A stretch of DNA of 15,467 nucleotides from an uncultured Bacteroidales bacterium (GTDB lineage: Bacteria > Bacteroidota > Bacteroidia > Bacteroidales > WCHB1-69): NCBI GenBank assembly GCA_937892025.1, contig CALAVA010000001.1:1-15467 (forward strand), read 5' to 3'. The stretch's first letter is position 1; every line of letters begins with the position of its first letter. Made by a program: the position numbers and the translations under genes. The notes under the pieces were generated by a model. It made no database searches and was not told the origin of the DNA. It saw only the letters and a list, made by a program, of their open reading frames with translations. Shown piece after piece: positions 14,811-15,467 of the stretch.

Positions 14811-15467
14811 CTATTGAAGCACAACACGGAAACCGAGATTGTAGTTGCGAAAGTTGGGAGTGTAGTAGTTACGATAAGCAACACGGCAGTACCACGCATA
14901 GGAGCTCCAAGCACCACCCCGATAAACGCGGTAAGTCCCCGACGAAGGACCCTTAGGAGCCGTGCTATTGTCACTTTCGCTGTAATAAGTGCTACTATAC
15001 CAATCACTGCACCATTCCCATACATTGCCACTCATATCATACAAGCCCAATTCATTCGCCTGTTTCTGCATAACTTCATGTGTCTTACTACTGCTATTGC
15101 TTTTATACCATGCAACATCACCTATGGTATTGCTACCCGCGTATGTATAGCCTTTGCTCTTATTGCCACCCCTTGCAGCATATTCCCATTCCGCCTCCGT
15201 AGGCAAACGAAAGTTTAAGCCTGTCTTGGCATTCAATTTTTGTAAAAAAGTATCACAATCATTCCATGATATTTTATACGCAGGATATTTATCACCTTTG
15301 CCATATTGGTCTGTCCAACCTCCGTTTGGGGTGCTGCCCATAACAGCCTGCCACAACTCTTGCGTAACCTCATACTTACAGATATAAAAATCTGATAGCG
15401 TTACACTATGTCGTGGCATTTCGTTGTCATTGGCGAGGTCATCATCAGAAGTTGCTCCCATCAAAAA
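14811..15467 (-). CDS. SUMF1/formylglycine-enzyme-like protein, 5'-truncated, with DGR-like variable C-terminus
   Basis: A frame of about 218 residues with no true start in the window: it reads F-L-MGATSDDD at the edge, the family's 'F.MG' entry motif, so an N-terminal segment (perhaps with a signal peptide) is missing. Conserved SUMF1-family motifs follow: KYEVTQELWQAVMG, SWNDCDTFLQKLN, FRLPTEAEWEYAARGG, GLYDMSGNVWEWCSDWY, VYRGGAW and LGFRV. The catalytic cysteine pair of true formylglycine-generating enzyme is not conserved (CRVAYR stands where RCAAR would be), so sulfatase activation is unlikely and a ligand-binding C-type-lectin-like role fits better. The last 37 residues alternate fixed residues (R, GG, W, CRVA, TP, LGFR) with Tyr/Asn/Ser/Phe, as in DGR variable regions. 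This part is much more GC-rich than the rest of the window. Confidence 0.88.
   Translation of the reverse strand, partial: FLMGATSDDDLANDNEMPRHSVTLSDFYICKYEVTQELWQAVMGSTPNGGWTDQYGKGDKYPAYKISWNDCDTFLQKLNAKTGLNFRLPTEAEWEYAARGGNKSKGYTYAGSNTIGDVAWYKSNSSSKTHEVMQKQANELGLYDMSGNVWEWCSDWYSSTYYSESDNSTAPKGPSSGTYRVYRGGAWSSYAWYCRVAYRNYYTPNFRNYNLGFRVVLQ
14820..14930 (-). other. Candidate DGR variable region in the SUMF1-like gene
   Basis: Read on the minus strand, the codons at the putative variable positions are TAT, TCC, AGC, TAT, TAC, TAT, AAC, TAC, TAC, AAC, TTT, AAC, TAC and AAT. Each is reachable from AAC or AAT by changing only adenines. Such positions are interleaved with codons for Arg, Gly, Pro, Leu and Phe that stay constant in the family. 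This is the hallmark of adenine-directed diversification in DGR targets of the FGE fold. It is inference from one copy: no template repeat or reverse transcriptase is in the window. Confidence 0.45.

Noticed and set aside
14811..15467. Genuine sulfatase-activating formylglycine-generating enzyme
   Set aside because: The active-site cysteine arrangement is absent and no sulfatase gene is nearby; the C-terminus looks like a variable binding surface.
1..15467. CRISPR arrays, tRNA or rRNA genes, insertion sequences
   Set aside because: I saw no regularly spaced repeats, no cloverleaf with a recognisable anticodon arm, no rRNA sequence and no transposase frame.

Overview
The window looks like one end-to-end metagenomic or draft contig from an AT-rich member of the Bacteroidota, most likely Bacteroidales. 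The grounds are the gene families (a PorZ-type protein of the type IX secretion system with a C-terminal sorting domain, a carboxypeptidase-regulatory-like secreted protein, a MiaA of the 'GTGKDL' type, class II fumarase), the weak ribosome binding sites and the TAnnTTTG-type -7 boxes. Bases 1-41 are not genomic: they match the Illumina TruSeq read-1 adapter, so the first gene is cut at an artificial junction and the contig was assembled from incompletely trimmed reads.

Left part, plus strand (42-9386): a 5'-truncated MurD-type Mur ligase; a secreted protein with a carboxypeptidase-regulatory-like domain whose 3' end overlaps miaA (tRNA dimethylallyltransferase); porZ; fumC (fumarase) 6 bases behind porZ; a secreted TPR protein; and a DEDDy 3'-5' exonuclease of the PolB-proofreading type. 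These are mostly housekeeping genes packed closely on one strand.

Middle part, minus strand (14448-9436, read right to left): a membrane-anchored coiled-coil protein, thioredoxin trxA, a strong hairpin, then a DsbD-type transmembrane disulfide reductase that runs in frame into most of an SmpB (trans-translation) protein, then gpsA (glycerol-3-phosphate dehydrogenase) and a small hypothetical protein. Thioredoxin and DsbD fit together functionally: cytosolic thioredoxin is the usual electron donor that DsbD passes across the membrane. The DsbD-SmpB join is the strangest coding feature. Both proteins lose their ends at the join, and the topology would put SmpB in the periplasm, so it is either an assembly or deletion chimera, or a gene that yields SmpB from an internal start.

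Right end (14449-15467): a 362-base gene-free stretch, then a 5'-truncated formylglycine-generating-enzyme-like (SUMF1 / C-type-lectin fold) protein on the minus strand. Its C-terminal 37 residues have the look of a diversity-generating retroelement (DGR) variable region. Asn/Tyr/Ser/Phe codons explicable by changes at adenines of AAC/AAT codons alternate with an invariant R-GG-W-A-CRVA-R-P-R-LGFR frame. This stretch is far more GC-rich than the rest of the window, and a GC-rich foldable element lies just past the stop codon. No reverse transcriptase or template repeat is visible, so a DGR here is an inference.
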